From assembly GCA_902477755.1 (NCBI GenBank), contig CABSIK010000004.1:124001-188000 (forward strand): a DNA stretch of 64,000 bases, in the 5' to 3' direction. Shown here one piece after another: positions 7,970 through 16,659 of this stretch (positions within the stretch are counted from its first letter, which is position 1; the number at the start of each line of letters is the position of its first letter). The stretch comes from an uncultured Clostridia bacterium. GTDB lineage: Bacteria > Bacillota > Clostridia > Lachnospirales > Anaerotignaceae. A model generated the notes under the pieces. The model was not told where the DNA came from and did no database searches. It saw only the letters and a list, made by a program, of their open reading frames with translations. A program made the translations under genes and the position numbers.

Positions 7970-9247
7970 ATGGTTCAGAAAAACTTTGTCTGCAAAGGCG
8001 ATATTTGCTATAGTAAAGATAAAAATACACTGGAAACCTGCAAAGACGGGTATTTGGTCTGCGAAAACGGCGTTTCTGCCGGTGTGTTCGCCAAGCTGCC
8101 CGAAAAATATCAGGATTTCCCTCTGCTGGATTACACAGGGAAGCTGATTCTGCCCGGCTTTACAGACCTGCATGTCCATGCGCCCCAGTATCGTTTCCGT
8201 GCACTGGGCATGGACTTGGAACTGTTGGAATGGCTGGACACCCATACATTCCCTCAGGAAGCGAAGTATGTGGACACCGATTTTGCCAGAAAGAATTATG
8301 CCCGTTTTGTGGAAGAAATGAAAAAAGGCCCTAACACAAGAGGCTGTATTTTCGGCACCATCCATCGCCAGTCCACAGAAGTGCTCATGGAACTGCTGGA
8401 AGAAGCAGGTCTGTGCGCTATGGTCGGCAAAGTCAATATGGACCGCCACAGCCCCGATATTTTGAGAGAAACCACAGAAGAATCTGCGGCAGAAACCGTT
8501 CAGTGGCTGGCTGATGTGGCAGAGAAATTCCCTCATGTGAAACCCATCCTGACACCTCGGTTCCTGCCTTCCTGCACAGACGAATTGCTGGAAAAACTGG
8601 GTGACATCCAGAAACAGCATCATTTGCCTGTTCAGTCCCATCTGTCTGAAAACCGAGGGGAGGTGGCTTGGGTACAGGAATTGTTCCCCAAATCCAAACA
8701 TTACGGCGATGCTTATGACAGTTTCGGGCTGTTTGGCGGAGAAAACTGCCCCACCATCATGGCACATTGCGTCCTGAGCAGTGACGACGAAATTCGTCTG
8801 ATGAAAGAAAGAGGCGTGTTCATTGCCCATTGCCCCGAATCCAACACCAATCTGGCTTCCGGCATTGCCCCTGCTCGCCGTTACCTCACAGAAGGCATCC
8901 CCATGGGTCTGGGCAGCGACATCGCAGGCGGCACAAGATGCTCCATTTTCTTTGCCATGGCAGAAGCCATCCGCGTTTCCAAACTGCGTTGGCGTCTGGT
9001 GGATGAATCTCTGGCGCCCCTGACCATCCCCGAAGTATTCTATCTGGCAACACTGGGCGGCGGCGCGTTCTTTGGAAAAGTGGGTTCCTTTGCGGAAGGT
9101 TATGAATTTGACGCTTTTGTGCTGGATGACAGCCGTTATGATAACCCCGGAGAATATGACATTGCCCAGCGTCTGGAACGTGTCATTTATCTGACAGAGG
9201 ACAGCGAAGTCCTTCATAAATTTGTGGCAGGCAGACAGTTGTTCTAA
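7970..9247 (+). CDS. guaD: Guanine deaminase
   Basis: The enzyme hydrolyses guanine to xanthine and ammonia using a zinc ion. The 425-residue protein belongs to the amidohydrolase superfamily. Metal ligands and catalytic motifs are visible: GFTDLHVHAPQ near residues 63-73, LPVQSHLSEN near 223, IMAHC near 263, and the aspartate in GLGSDIAGG near 313. Length matches bacterial GuaD of this type. The start has AAGGAGG nearby. A guanine-type riboswitch directly upstream should adjust expression to the purine pool. The next gene follows after only 15 bases. Confidence 0.95.
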   Translation: MVQKNFVCKGDICYSKDKNTLETCKDGYLVCENGVSAGVFAKLPEKYQDFPLLDYTGKLILPGFTDLHVHAPQYRFRALGMDLELLEWLDTHTFPQEAKYVDTDFARKNYARFVEEMKKGPNTRGCIFGTIHRQSTEVLMELLEEAGLCAMVGKVNMDRHSPDILRETTEESAAETVQWLADVAEKFPHVKPILTPRFLPSCTDELLEKLGDIQKQHHLPVQSHLSENRGEVAWVQELFPKSKHYGDAYDSFGLFGGENCPTIMAHCVLSSDDEIRLMKERGVFIAHCPESNTNLASGIAPARRYLTEGIPMGLGSDIAGGTRCSIFFAMAEAIRVSKLRWRLVDESLAPLTIPEVFYLATLGGGAFFGKVGSFAEGYEFDAFVLDDSRYDNPGEYDIAQRLERVIYLTEDSEVLHKFVAGRQLF

Positions 9248-9262
9248 AAAGGAGAGAGTGCC

Positions 9263-9433
9263 ATGCAATGTGAAAGCTGTATGTATTATCAGTACGACGA
9301 AGAATACGAAGAATATTTCTGTGACGTAAATCTGGATGAGGACGAAATGGAGCGTTTTTTGCGTGACGGCTTCCGCAATTGTCCTTATTACCGTTTGGAG
9401 GATGAGTACCGCACCGTGCGTAAACAGATGTAA
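9263..9433 (+). CDS. Small Cys-rich acidic protein of unknown function
   Basis: This 56-residue protein begins with CESCMYYQYDEEYEEYFC and has a further Cys in NCPYYR. The spacing C-x2-C, C and C (residues 3, 6, 20 and 40) suggests a small metal-binding fold. The family is common in Clostridia as a conserved hypothetical protein (DUF6472-like, from memory). GGAGAG lies just before the ATG and the gene follows guaD closely, so it is probably co-transcribed. No reaction can be assigned. Confidence 0.7.
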   Translation: MQCESCMYYQYDEEYEEYFCDVNLDEDEMERFLRDGFRNCPYYRLEDEYRTVRKQM

Positions 9434-9568
9434 TACAAAAATTCCCAAAATTTGCTATAATTTTCTACAGAAATCTCCTTGCGTGATGACGGGAAAAACC
9501 GTATACTTGAAATTGCGGAAAAATGCGGTATTTTGTCCGAAAAACGGAAATAAAAGAGGAGAGAAACC

Positions 9569-10054
9569 TTGCGGCGAAACATAAAAATTTTGGGAAATGA
9601 TATATTGCGTGCTGCCATCATCCTTCTGGTGCTGTTTTATGCCTGTTGGCCTCTGCGCCTTTCCGGTGGGTCTATGGAGCCTACTTATGAAAACGGCAAT
9701 GTGGTTTGCGTCAGCCGTTTGGCAGGCTTTTTTGGGGGCTATGACCGGGGTGATGTGGTGGTTTTTGATTATACAGATGCGGACGGAAAACGGCAAGTCA
9801 TCAAGCGTGTCATTGCGGTGGAAGGCGACCGTCTGGAAATTGTGCCCGAAGGGGTCATGGTCAATGGTGTCTTGCTGGATGAGCCTTACGCCATGGGTTC
9901 TACGGAGGGCGTAGCAGATTTGGTGATTCCGCCGGATACGGTTTTTGTGCTGGGAGATCATCGGACAGAGAGCTTTGACAGCCGGAATATGGGCGTCATT
10001 GCAGAAAAAGATTTGAAGGGCAAAGTGCTGTTTCGGCTCTTTCCTTTCTTCTAA
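9569..10054 (+). CDS. lepB: Signal peptidase I
   Basis: This membrane enzyme removes signal peptides from secreted proteins. It has 161 residues, with one N-terminal membrane anchor (about residues 11-27). The nucleophile Ser lies in SGGSMEPTYENG near residue 35, and the general base Lys in QVIKRVIAVEGD near residue 74. The conserved box GDHRTESFDSRNMG is near residues 130-143. The start codon is TTG 9569, placed behind GAGGAGAG. Its small size is typical of Gram-positive SipS-type enzymes. It may be housekeeping or specialised; the sequence does not say. Confidence 0.92.
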   Translation: MRRNIKILGNDILRAAIILLVLFYACWPLRLSGGSMEPTYENGNVVCVSRLAGFFGGYDRGDVVVFDYTDADGKRQVIKRVIAVEGDRLEIVPEGVMVNGVLLDEPYAMGSTEGVADLVIPPDTVFVLGDHRTESFDSRNMGVIAEKDLKGKVLFRLFPFF

Positions 10055-10069
10055 AATGTAAATAAAAGA

Positions 10070-10100
10070 AGGGGCTGTGTGTAAAACACAGCCCTTTTTT
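10070..10100 (+). terminator. Terminator after lepB
   Basis: Perfect 8-bp stem GGGCTGTG (10072-10079) with CACAGCCC (10087-10094), then six T residues. Confidence 0.85.
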
Positions 10101-10201
10101 ATATGGAATCATATTTTTTCCCTTTCGTCATATATTTTACAGAAAGGCAATCCGCAAAAGACGGGATGCAGGTGCCTGATATGATGAAGGAGGTAGGAAA
10201 T

Positions 10202-11761
10202 ATGGCCTTGGAAATGACAAAGGATACCATGACTTGGAAACAGCGGAAGGGAACCCACCATTCCCGTATTTTGCTGGAAGGGGATATGATCGTGCCCGAT
10301 AACCGCCCGGATGTGGCGCAGGTACTCCATTGCAGCGGTACGGTGCGGCTGGACGAGGTGAAAAGCGGCGAGGAAAAAATCAATCTCACTGGGGAATTGA
10401 TGGTGCGTGTGCTGTATCGGGCAGCAGGCGGCGAAAAGCCTGTGTATACCATGACATCTTCTCTGCCTATACAGGAAGTGCTTTATGTGGAAGGCATGAC
10501 GGCAGAGGACGCTGTGAATGTGATGGCAGAAACGGAACATTTGGAATGCCAGCTCATCAATGACCGGAAAGTGGGACTGCGTGCCATTGTGGAAGTATGG
10601 GCAGAAGCGGAAGGCAGCAAGAGCCTTCATGCTGTCAGCGGCGCTCAGGGAGAAGCGGTGGAACTGCTGCGGAAAAAGGTGCTCACAGAACGCCCCGTTG
10701 CAGAGAAAAAGGACAGGTTCACAGTGAAGCATACGGTGTCCCTGAGCGCAGACCAGCCAAATATCGGGGAAATGCTCCATCAAGTGCTGACCCTTTCCGA
10801 TACAGACATTCGTGCCATGGACGGAAAAGTGGCAGTGCGGGGAAATCTGCGGCTAACAGCCATTTATGGCACAGAGGAAAACGGCATGCCTGTGGCAGTG
10901 GAAGCGGAAATCCCTTTCCATGGATTCATTGAAGGCGGCGGCATCACCCCTCAGACATGGACAGATGTGAAACTGACCGTCAATGAAAGCGAAGTCCGCC
11001 CGGCGGTGAACGACGACGGCGAAACACGGAATCTGGATGTGACGGCAGTCATCGGTGCGGAACTGAAAGCCGTAGACCATACGGAACAGGAAATGGTCAC
11101 AGACGCCTATGGTCTGGAAAGCTGTTTGCAGCCCAAGCGGGAAAAAGTTACCTTCCCTGTATGCGTGGGCATGACACGGAGCCGTTTCAGCCTGAAAGAA
11201 GGCGTATCTCTGGAAAATGGAGAAATGCCCATGATGCAGGCGGTGGCGGCATGGGGGCAGGTACATACGGAAGATGTGACTGTGGAAACAGACGCCGTCA
11301 ACGTAGAAGGGGTGTTGCAGGCGGAAATCCTCTATCTTTCCGCTGATGATGATGCGGCAGTATGTGTGCTGAAACGGGGGATTCCTTTCCAGCAGACCGT
11401 AGAAGTGCGAGGCACCAAAGGAGGGGATACTGCCTGTGTGCGCAGCACAGCAGAACAGGTGGACTTCCGGCTCATGACGGAAAGAGAAGGGGAGCTGCGG
11501 GCACAGATTTTGCTGGAAATTCTGGTGACAGCCATGGAAGAAACGGAAGTGGTCACAGACCTTTTGGAAATGCCTGAAGAAACACTGGAAAAACGTCCCT
11601 CCGCTGTCATTTGTGTGGTACAGGATGGAGAAAGCCTATGGGATATTGCCAAAAAATATCGCACCACACCGGAACGTATCCTCATGGTCAATGATATCGA
11701 AAATCCCGAAAGGCTCTTTTCGGGACAGAAACTGCTGATTTTACGAGGCGGCAGAAAGTAA
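10202..11761 (+). CDS. sipL: SipL-like spore coat/exosporium morphogenetic protein (SPOCS and LysM domains)
   Basis: SipL (C. difficile) recruits SpoIVA and helps assemble the spore coat around the forespore. This protein has 519 residues. It starts with a DUF3794-like segment (WKQRKGTHHSRILLEGDM and NRPDVAQVLHCSG) and continues with further SPOCS repeats, for example around HSLSADQPNIGEMLHQVL-type and ELKAVDHTEQEMV segments. It ends with a LysM domain at about residues 467-510 (QDGESLWDIAKKYRTT through LFSGQKLLIL). ATG 10202 was chosen over several upstream in-frame codons because AAGGAGG stands eight bases before it. Possible SigE-like elements lie near 10111-10136, but this is weak. Confidence 0.85.
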   Translation: MALEMTKDTMTWKQRKGTHHSRILLEGDMIVPDNRPDVAQVLHCSGTVRLDEVKSGEEKINLTGELMVRVLYRAAGGEKPVYTMTSSLPIQEVLYVEGMTAEDAVNVMAETEHLECQLINDRKVGLRAIVEVWAEAEGSKSLHAVSGAQGEAVELLRKKVLTERPVAEKKDRFTVKHTVSLSADQPNIGEMLHQVLTLSDTDIRAMDGKVAVRGNLRLTAIYGTEENGMPVAVEAEIPFHGFIEGGGITPQTWTDVKLTVNESEVRPAVNDDGETRNLDVTAVIGAELKAVDHTEQEMVTDAYGLESCLQPKREKVTFPVCVGMTRSRFSLKEGVSLENGEMPMMQAVAAWGQVHTEDVTVETDAVNVEGVLQAEILYLSADDDAAVCVLKRGIPFQQTVEVRGTKGGDTACVRSTAEQVDFRLMTEREGELRAQILLEILVTAMEETEVVTDLLEMPEETLEKRPSAVICVVQDGESLWDIAKKYRTTPERILMVNDIENPERLFSGQKLLILRGGRK

Positions 11762-11776
11762 ACATTTTTACGGAAG

Positions 11777-12062
11777 GGCTTGGGGAACAAAAGGGTCAAC
11801 ACATTTGCTTCGCAAATGCCAGCCATAAATGGCTGTCCGCATCTCTTGCGGTGTGGGGTTCCCCAACTGGAATCCGCAGTCGGAATTTATTTCCGACGAG
11901 GAAAAGCAGGAATTTCAAGACTATTTAGTTGATGGAATTCCTGCTTTATACTTCTGCCTACTCGTCAAAGGCCCCCCTGAAATGAGCCTTTGACGACAGG
12001 GTGTCGATTTATTCGACACCCTGAAAGCCGGATGCCCAGAAAGGGAAGTCCGGCTTTTTTTG
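11777..12062 (+). other. Gene-free, hairpin-packed region (possible structured RNA) ending in a terminator
   Basis: No gene is visible in 11762-12173. The stretch contains a long-range stem TTGGGGAAC (11780-11788)/GTTCCCCAA (11858-11866) enclosing three hairpins: CATTTGC/GCAAATG (11802-11818), CAGCCA/TGGCTG (11820-11835) and CCGCA/TGCGG (11837-11851). Next come GTCGGAA/TTCCGAC (11879-11897), the perfect 12-bp stem AAAGCAGGAATT/AATTCCTGCTTT (11903-11947), CGTCAAAGGC/GCCTTTGACG (11963-11995) and CAGGGTGTCGA/TCGACACCCTG (11997-12023). It ends with AAGCCGGA/TCCGGCTT plus a T run (12025-12062). Eight stems in under 300 bases suggest either a structured RNA or a nest of palindromic repeats. The GGGTGTCGA hairpin has a relative at 43593-43625. 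Confidence 0.55.
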
Positions 12063-12094
12063 CTTGATAGTGCTGGAATTTGCCATTGTTTTTT

Positions 12095-12123
12095 TTGCCA
12101 ATTTACAGGGAGTGTGTTATAAT
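12095..12123 (+). promoter_or_regulatory. SigA promoter of the tmk operon
   Basis: TTGCCA at 12095-12100, a 17-base spacer, and a perfect TATAAT at 12118-12123, about 50 bases before tmk. Confidence 0.75.
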
Positions 12124-12173
12124 TTTTCTATGCAATTGACAATAATGGACGGAAAGAGAGTTTGAGGTGTGTC

Positions 12174-12803
12174 ATGAAAGGGTATTTTATCACCATAGAG
12201 GGCAGCGACGGCAGCGGAAAGTCTACCCAGCTGAAAAAAATCATTTCTTATCTGGAGGAAAAACAGGTGGATTTGGTGGTGACAAGAGAACCCGGCGGAA
12301 CAGACGTGGCAGAAGCCATTCGGGAATTGATTCTTGACCCAGCATATCCCCAAATGACTGCAAAAACGGAAATGCTCCTTTATGCGGCGGCTCGTGCCCA
12401 GCATGTGGAGGAGAAAGTCCTGCCTGCACTTCGGGCAGGAAAAGTGGTGCTTTCCGACCGTTATGTGGATTCCAGCATTGCTTATCAGGCTTACGGCAGA
12501 GGACTGGGCGATATGGTGGCGCAGGTGAATGCCATTGCCACTGGTGGTCTTGTGCCGGATCTGACTGTTTTTCTGGATCTGCCTCCGGCAGTGGGCATGG
12601 CGCGCAAACAGCAGGAGGAGAACCACGAGCTGGATCGGCTGGAACAGGAAAAGCTGGAATTTCACCAAAAGGTATATGAGGGCTATGACGCGCTCTGCAA
12701 AAGAGAACCGGAGCGGATCTGCCGCATTGATGCCTCCGGCACCATAGAAGAAGTGTTTGGGCAGATCAAAGAAGCGCTGGATAAACTTTTGGATAGAGCG
12801 TAG
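12174..12803 (+). CDS. tmk: Thymidylate kinase
   Basis: Tmk phosphorylates dTMP to dTDP with ATP. The 209-residue protein has the P-loop EGSDGSGKSTQLKK at residues 8-21, the DR(Y/H) motif in VVLSDRYVDSSIAYQAYGRG near residues 90-110, and a LID-region segment ending in HELDRLEQE. ATG 12174 is used rather than TTG 12162 because family proteins begin MxGxFIxxEG and GAGGTG precedes it. It is the first gene of the conserved Firmicutes cluster tmk-yaaQ-holB-yaaT-yabB-rsmI. Confidence 0.95.
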   Translation: MKGYFITIEGSDGSGKSTQLKKIISYLEEKQVDLVVTREPGGTDVAEAIRELILDPAYPQMTAKTEMLLYAAARAQHVEEKVLPALRAGKVVLSDRYVDSSIAYQAYGRGLGDMVAQVNAIATGGLVPDLTVFLDLPPAVGMARKQQEENHELDRLEQEKLEFHQKVYEGYDALCKREPERICRIDASGTIEEVFGQIKEALDKLLDRA

Positions 12804-12827
12804 GCCAATCCATAAGGAGGGATTTAT

Positions 12828-13154
12828 ATGAAATTGATCATTGCCATTATCCAGGATGAAGACGCGGGCGAAGTTATTTCCCGTCTGAACGAAGCGGAAA
12901 TTCAGGTAACCAGACTGGCGACAAAAGGCGGTTTCCTCCGCAGCGGCAATACCACCATCATGACCGGTGTGGACGATGAGAAAGTAGATGAAGCCCTGAA
13001 AATCATTGAAGAAAACAGCAAGTCAAGAACACAGTATGCAACACTGCCTTCTTCCTGCGGCGCCATGCACGGATTTATCCTTGCGCCCATTGAAGTGAAG
13101 GTAGGGGGCGCGACAGTATTTGTGCTGGATGTGGATCAGTTCCATAAATTCTGA
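12828..13154 (+). CDS. darA: Cyclic-di-AMP receptor DarA (PstA/YaaQ)
   Basis: DarA is a small trimeric PII-like cytosolic protein that binds cyclic-di-AMP. The 108-residue length is standard. The ferredoxin-like fold is indicated by MKLIIAIIQDEDAGEVI at the start, with the ligand-loop signature TRLATKGGFLRSGNTT near residues 25-40 and TGVDDEKV after it. A GGAGGG site lies seven bases before the ATG. Its place between tmk and holB is conserved in Bacillus and Clostridia. The downstream partner of the receptor is unknown. Confidence 0.92.
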   Translation: MKLIIAIIQDEDAGEVISRLNEAEIQVTRLATKGGFLRSGNTTIMTGVDDEKVDEALKIIEENSKSRTQYATLPSSCGAMHGFILAPIEVKVGGATVFVLDVDQFHKF

Positions 13155-13183
13155 TGGCACAAAAAGGAAAGGAGTGAAGGGCG

Positions 13184-14173
13184 TTGCACAGTTTTTCGGA
13201 TATTTACGGCAATGCCCTTTTGCTGCGCCATTTGCAGCAGGCAGTGGCAGGGGGACGTGTTTCCCATGCCTATTTGCTGACGGGCAGCGCAGGCAGCGGC
13301 AAACGGCTCATTGCAGATACCTTTGCCAAAACATTGCAGTGTGAAGCCGGCGGCACAGAGCCTTGCGGTCATTGCAGAAGCTGCTCGGCATTTAATTCGG
13401 GAAACCATCCGGATATTGTGTACGTCCGCCCCACCAAAAAGACATTGGGCGTGGACGATGTGCGGGAACAGATATTGGAGGATGTGAGTCTGAAACAGTA
13501 TCGCTACCGCTATAAGATTTATATTGTGGAACAGGCGGACACCATGACCGTACAGGCACAAAATGCCCTTTTGAAAACATTGGAGGAACCGCCTGCTTAT
13601 GCCGTTTTTCTGCTTTTGGCAGAAAATCAGACGGCATTTTTGCCCACCATATTGTCTCGTACGGTTTTGCTCCATATCCGACCTTTGCCGGATACCATGG
13701 TGGCAGACTATTTGGAAAAGAAAAAAGGGCTTTCCCCGGCAGAGAGCGCCGTTTACGCCGCTTATGCTCAGGGAAGCATTGGACAGGCGCTGGATTTGCT
13801 GGAGGACGAAAGTTTCCAACAGATGCGCCAGGAAATTTTGGAAAAACTCATGGCTTTGCCCCAGGCGAAAAAAGGAGAGGTCTTTCTGTGGGCAAAGGAT
13901 TTGGAAAAATATAAAGACGATCTGCGTTTTCTGGACATGATGCAGCTTTGGTATCGGGATCTGCTCTATGCCAAACGGCTGCGCAGCGAAAAAGACCTCA
14001 TTCAAAAAGACAAAAAGGCGGAGATTTTCAAAAGTGCTGTGGAATCCGAAGGGGAACTGGCACGAAAAGCCGCTCTCATACAGCGTGCCCGTGTGCAGCT
14101 GGCGCGCAACGCGAATTTTCGGCTCACTATGGAAGTGATGCTGTTACAATTAAAGGAGAATCAAACTGTATGA
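13184..14173 (+). CDS. holB: DNA polymerase III, delta' subunit
   Basis: HolB is a clamp-loader subunit that helps place the beta clamp on DNA. The 329-residue protein has the AAA+ P-loop LTGSAGSGKRLIADTFAKTL near residues 32-51. Its zinc-binding cluster comprises C49, C58, C61 and C64 (CGHCRSC), and it has the sensor-1 region KTLEEPPAYAVFLLLAEN. The start is TTG 13184 behind AAGGAG. The stop overlaps the next start (ATGA), so translation is coupled with ricT. Confidence 0.93.
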   Translation: MHSFSDIYGNALLLRHLQQAVAGGRVSHAYLLTGSAGSGKRLIADTFAKTLQCEAGGTEPCGHCRSCSAFNSGNHPDIVYVRPTKKTLGVDDVREQILEDVSLKQYRYRYKIYIVEQADTMTVQAQNALLKTLEEPPAYAVFLLLAENQTAFLPTILSRTVLLHIRPLPDTMVADYLEKKKGLSPAESAVYAAYAQGSIGQALDLLEDESFQQMRQEILEKLMALPQAKKGEVFLWAKDLEKYKDDLRFLDMMQLWYRDLLYAKRLRSEKDLIQKDKKAEIFKSAVESEGELARKAALIQRARVQLARNANFRLTMEVMLLQLKENQTV

Positions 14174-15045
14174 TAGAAGTTGTAGGAATCCGGTTCAAAA
14201 AAGCCGGTAAAATGTATTATTTCGATCCCGATGGTCAGAAACTGGAAAAAGGCGGTTTTGCCATTGTGGAAACAGCAAGAGGCATTGAATATGGCGCGGT
14301 TATCAAGGAAAATACCTTTGTGCCGGAAGAAAGCATTGTGCCTCCTCTGAAAAAGGTGCTGCGTCCTGCCACAGCGGAGGATGCCAAAGTGGTGGAAGCC
14401 AATGCCAAGAAGGAAGAAGAAGCCTTCCGCATCTGCCTGCAGAAGATTGCCCGTCTGGAACTGGACATGAAACTGGTGGATGTGGAAATGACATTCGATA
14501 AGAATAAACTGATCTTTTACTTTACCTCTGACGGTCGTGTAGACTTCCGTGAACTGGTAAAAGAATTGGCGGCAGTGTTCCGTATGCGTATCGAACTGCG
14601 GCAGATCGGTGTCCGCGATGAAGCGAAAATGCTCAGCGGCATCGGCATCTGCGGCAGAGCTTTGTGTTGCGCTACATTCTTGGGTGATTTCCAGCCTGTG
14701 TCCATCAAAATGGCAAAAGATCAGAATCTGGCGCTGAACCCTACGAAAATCAGCGGTATCTGCGGCAGACTCATGTGCTGCCTGAAGTACGAAGAAGATG
14801 TATACGAAGAACTGAACAAAAAACTGCCTTTTGTGGGGGATATCATTTCCACTCCTGATGGCACAGGGGAAATTCTGGCGACTAACGTGCTGATGCAGCA
14901 GGTGAAGGCAGCAGTGCGCAAAACAGAAAACGACCCCCCTACCATTGCCTTTTATCATGTGGATGAGATCAAAGTCATCAAATCCAAGAAGAAACGGAAA
15001 CAGCAGCAGCCTGTATCGGAGGAATTGAAGCAGTATGAGGACTGA
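14170..15045 (+). CDS. ricT: Regulatory iron-sulfur-containing complex subunit RicT (PSP1 domain)
   Basis: RicT/YaaT is part of the Y-complex (RicA-RicF-RicT), which in Bacillus assists RNase Y in mRNA maturation and influences sporulation and competence. The 291-residue protein contains the PSP1 domain, with conserved cysteines in GRALCCATF and GRLMCCLKYEED near residues 160-210 that ligate an Fe-S cluster in the family. A Lys-rich tail ends it. It overlaps holB by four bases and the next gene by 11. RicA and RicF genes were not seen in this window. Confidence 0.9.
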   Translation: MIEVVGIRFKKAGKMYYFDPDGQKLEKGGFAIVETARGIEYGAVIKENTFVPEESIVPPLKKVLRPATAEDAKVVEANAKKEEEAFRICLQKIARLELDMKLVDVEMTFDKNKLIFYFTSDGRVDFRELVKELAAVFRMRIELRQIGVRDEAKMLSGIGICGRALCCATFLGDFQPVSIKMAKDQNLALNPTKISGICGRLMCCLKYEEDVYEELNKKLPFVGDIISTPDGTGEILATNVLMQQVKAAVRKTENDPPTIAFYHVDEIKVIKSKKKRKQQQPVSEELKQYED

Positions 15046-15790
15046 TGTGTTGATCAAAGAGGGCGAGAGGGTAGATGACCTGCACCGAAAGGGTTATGTC
15101 ATCATCCAAGACCCCAAACGGTTCTGTTTTGGCGTGGATGCCGTCATCCTCAGCGGCTTTGCTCGGGTGAAAAAAGGCGAAAAAGTGCTGGACTTGGGGA
15201 CAGGTACCGGCATTTTGCCCATTCTGTTGGAAGGCAGAACGCTGGGCAGCCATTTCACGGGACTGGAAATACAGCCGGAAAGCGTGGAAATGGCAAGACG
15301 CAGTGTGGCACTCAATGAGCTGGAGGAAAAAGTGGATATTGTGGAAGGGGACATCAAGGAAACGGCGGCTATTTTCGGCGGTTCCGTATTTGATGTGGTC
15401 ACTTCCAATCCACCTTATATGAATGAGGGCGGCGGTCTGCAAAATCCTTCCGGCCCCAAAGCCATTGCCCGCCATGAAGTCCTCTGCACACTGGAGGATG
15501 TGGTGAAAGGCGCCGCAAAGGTGCTCCGTCCCGGTGGACGGTTCTACATGGTACATCGTCCTCATAGATTGACGGATATTATTTGTACATTACGGCAGTA
15601 CGGATTGGAGCCCAAACGGCTGCGGTTCGTTCATTCCTTTGTGGATAAAGCCCCCTCTATGGTGCTGGTGGAAGCAGGCAGAGGCGGCAAGCCTATGGTG
15701 AAGGTGGAACCTCCCCTTGTGATTTACAAAGCGCCGGGGGAATACACCGACGAAATCTATGACATTTATTACGGAGAAGGGCAGGCGTGA
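15035..15790 (+). CDS. tRNA1(Val) (adenine-37-N6)-methyltransferase-like protein
   Basis: This SAM-dependent N6-adenine methyltransferase is of the TrmN6/YfiC/YabB group. It has 251 residues. The SAM motif VLDLGTGTGILPILLEGRT is near residues 48-66 and the catalytic TSNPPYMNEGGG is near residues 126-137. An N-terminal segment DVLIKEGERVDDLHRKGY is typical of the Gram-positive proteins. The target A37 in a valine tRNA is known for E. coli TrmN6; for clostridial members it is inferred. It is operon-embedded between ricT and rsmI. Confidence 0.88.
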   Translation: MRTDVLIKEGERVDDLHRKGYVIIQDPKRFCFGVDAVILSGFARVKKGEKVLDLGTGTGILPILLEGRTLGSHFTGLEIQPESVEMARRSVALNELEEKVDIVEGDIKETAAIFGGSVFDVVTSNPPYMNEGGGLQNPSGPKAIARHEVLCTLEDVVKGAAKVLRPGGRFYMVHRPHRLTDIICTLRQYGLEPKRLRFVHSFVDKAPSMVLVEAGRGGKPMVKVEPPLVIYKAPGEYTDEIYDIYYGEGQA

Positions 15791-15792
15791 GT

Positions 15793-16638
15793 ATGGCAGG
15801 AACACTTTATTTATGCGCCACCCCCATCGGCAATCTGGATGATATGACGCTGCGGGTGCTGAAACTGCTGGAAACGGCAGACATCATTGCGGCGGAAGAT
15901 ACCCGCAATACGTTGAAACTTTTAAATCATTTTGAAATCAAAACACCTATGACCAGCTACCACGAGCATAATAAGGCGGAAAAAGGCCCCAAACTGGTGG
16001 AACGGCTGCTGGCAGGAGAAAATATCGCACTGGTGACAGATGCCGGCATGCCGGGGATTTCTGACCCGGGGGCAGACTTGGTGAAACTGTGCTACGAAGC
16101 AGGAGTGCCTGTGACTGTGGCGCCGGGGGCATCTGCGGCAGTAGTGGCACTGGTGCTTTCCGGTCTGGATACCAGACGGTTTGTATTTGAGGGCTTTTTG
16201 CCCAAGGAGAAAAAAGAACGGCGAGCGGTTCTTTCCACACTGGAAAAGGAACACCGCACCATGATTTTTTATGAAGCCCCCCACCGTTTGCTGGATACTT
16301 TGGAGGAACTGGAAAAGATTTTCGGTTCCGACAGGGAAATGGCAGCCATTCGGGAGCTGACAAAGAAATTCGAGGAAGTGCGCCGTGGTACTTTGGGGGA
16401 AATCAAAGCCCACTTTACCGCTCAGCCACCCAAAGGGGAATTTGTGCTGGTATTTGCCGGCTATACCTTGGAGCAGCAGCGGCAGGCAGCACAGGAAAGC
16501 TGGGAAAGCGTTTCCATCGAGGAACACATGGAGCATTATCTCCGTCAAAACTACAGTGAAAAAGACGCCATGAAGCAGGTGGCAAAGGATCGCGGCGTAT
16601 CCAAACGGGAAATTTACAGCTATCTGCATAAAGACTGA
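15793..16638 (+). CDS. rsmI: 16S rRNA (cytidine-1402-2'-O)-methyltransferase
   Basis: RsmI methylates the ribose 2'-OH of C1402 in the decoding centre of 16S rRNA. The tetrapyrrole-methylase fold is shown by GTLYLCATPIGNLDDMTLR at the start, the AEDTRNTLKLLNHF segment near residue 37, TDAGMPGISDPGADLV near residue 80 and VAPGASAAVVAL near residue 115. A C-terminal helical segment follows. ATG 15793 is preferred, but GTG 15787 in the same frame, overlapping the previous stop, is nearly as good. Length, 281 residues, is normal. Confidence 0.93.
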   Translation: MAGTLYLCATPIGNLDDMTLRVLKLLETADIIAAEDTRNTLKLLNHFEIKTPMTSYHEHNKAEKGPKLVERLLAGENIALVTDAGMPGISDPGADLVKLCYEAGVPVTVAPGASAAVVALVLSGLDTRRFVFEGFLPKEKKERRAVLSTLEKEHRTMIFYEAPHRLLDTLEELEKIFGSDREMAAIRELTKKFEEVRRGTLGEIKAHFTAQPPKGEFVLVFAGYTLEQQRQAAQESWESVSIEEHMEHYLRQNYSEKDAMKQVAKDRGVSKREIYSYLHKD

Positions 16639-16659
16639 AATAAAGGAGGGTGATGGGAT

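Noticed and set aside
11780..11866. Possible tRNA: closed stem with three hairpins, 87 nt
   Set aside because: No TTCRA T-loop, no U33-type anticodon loop and no D-loop pattern; it is better described as a generic structured element.
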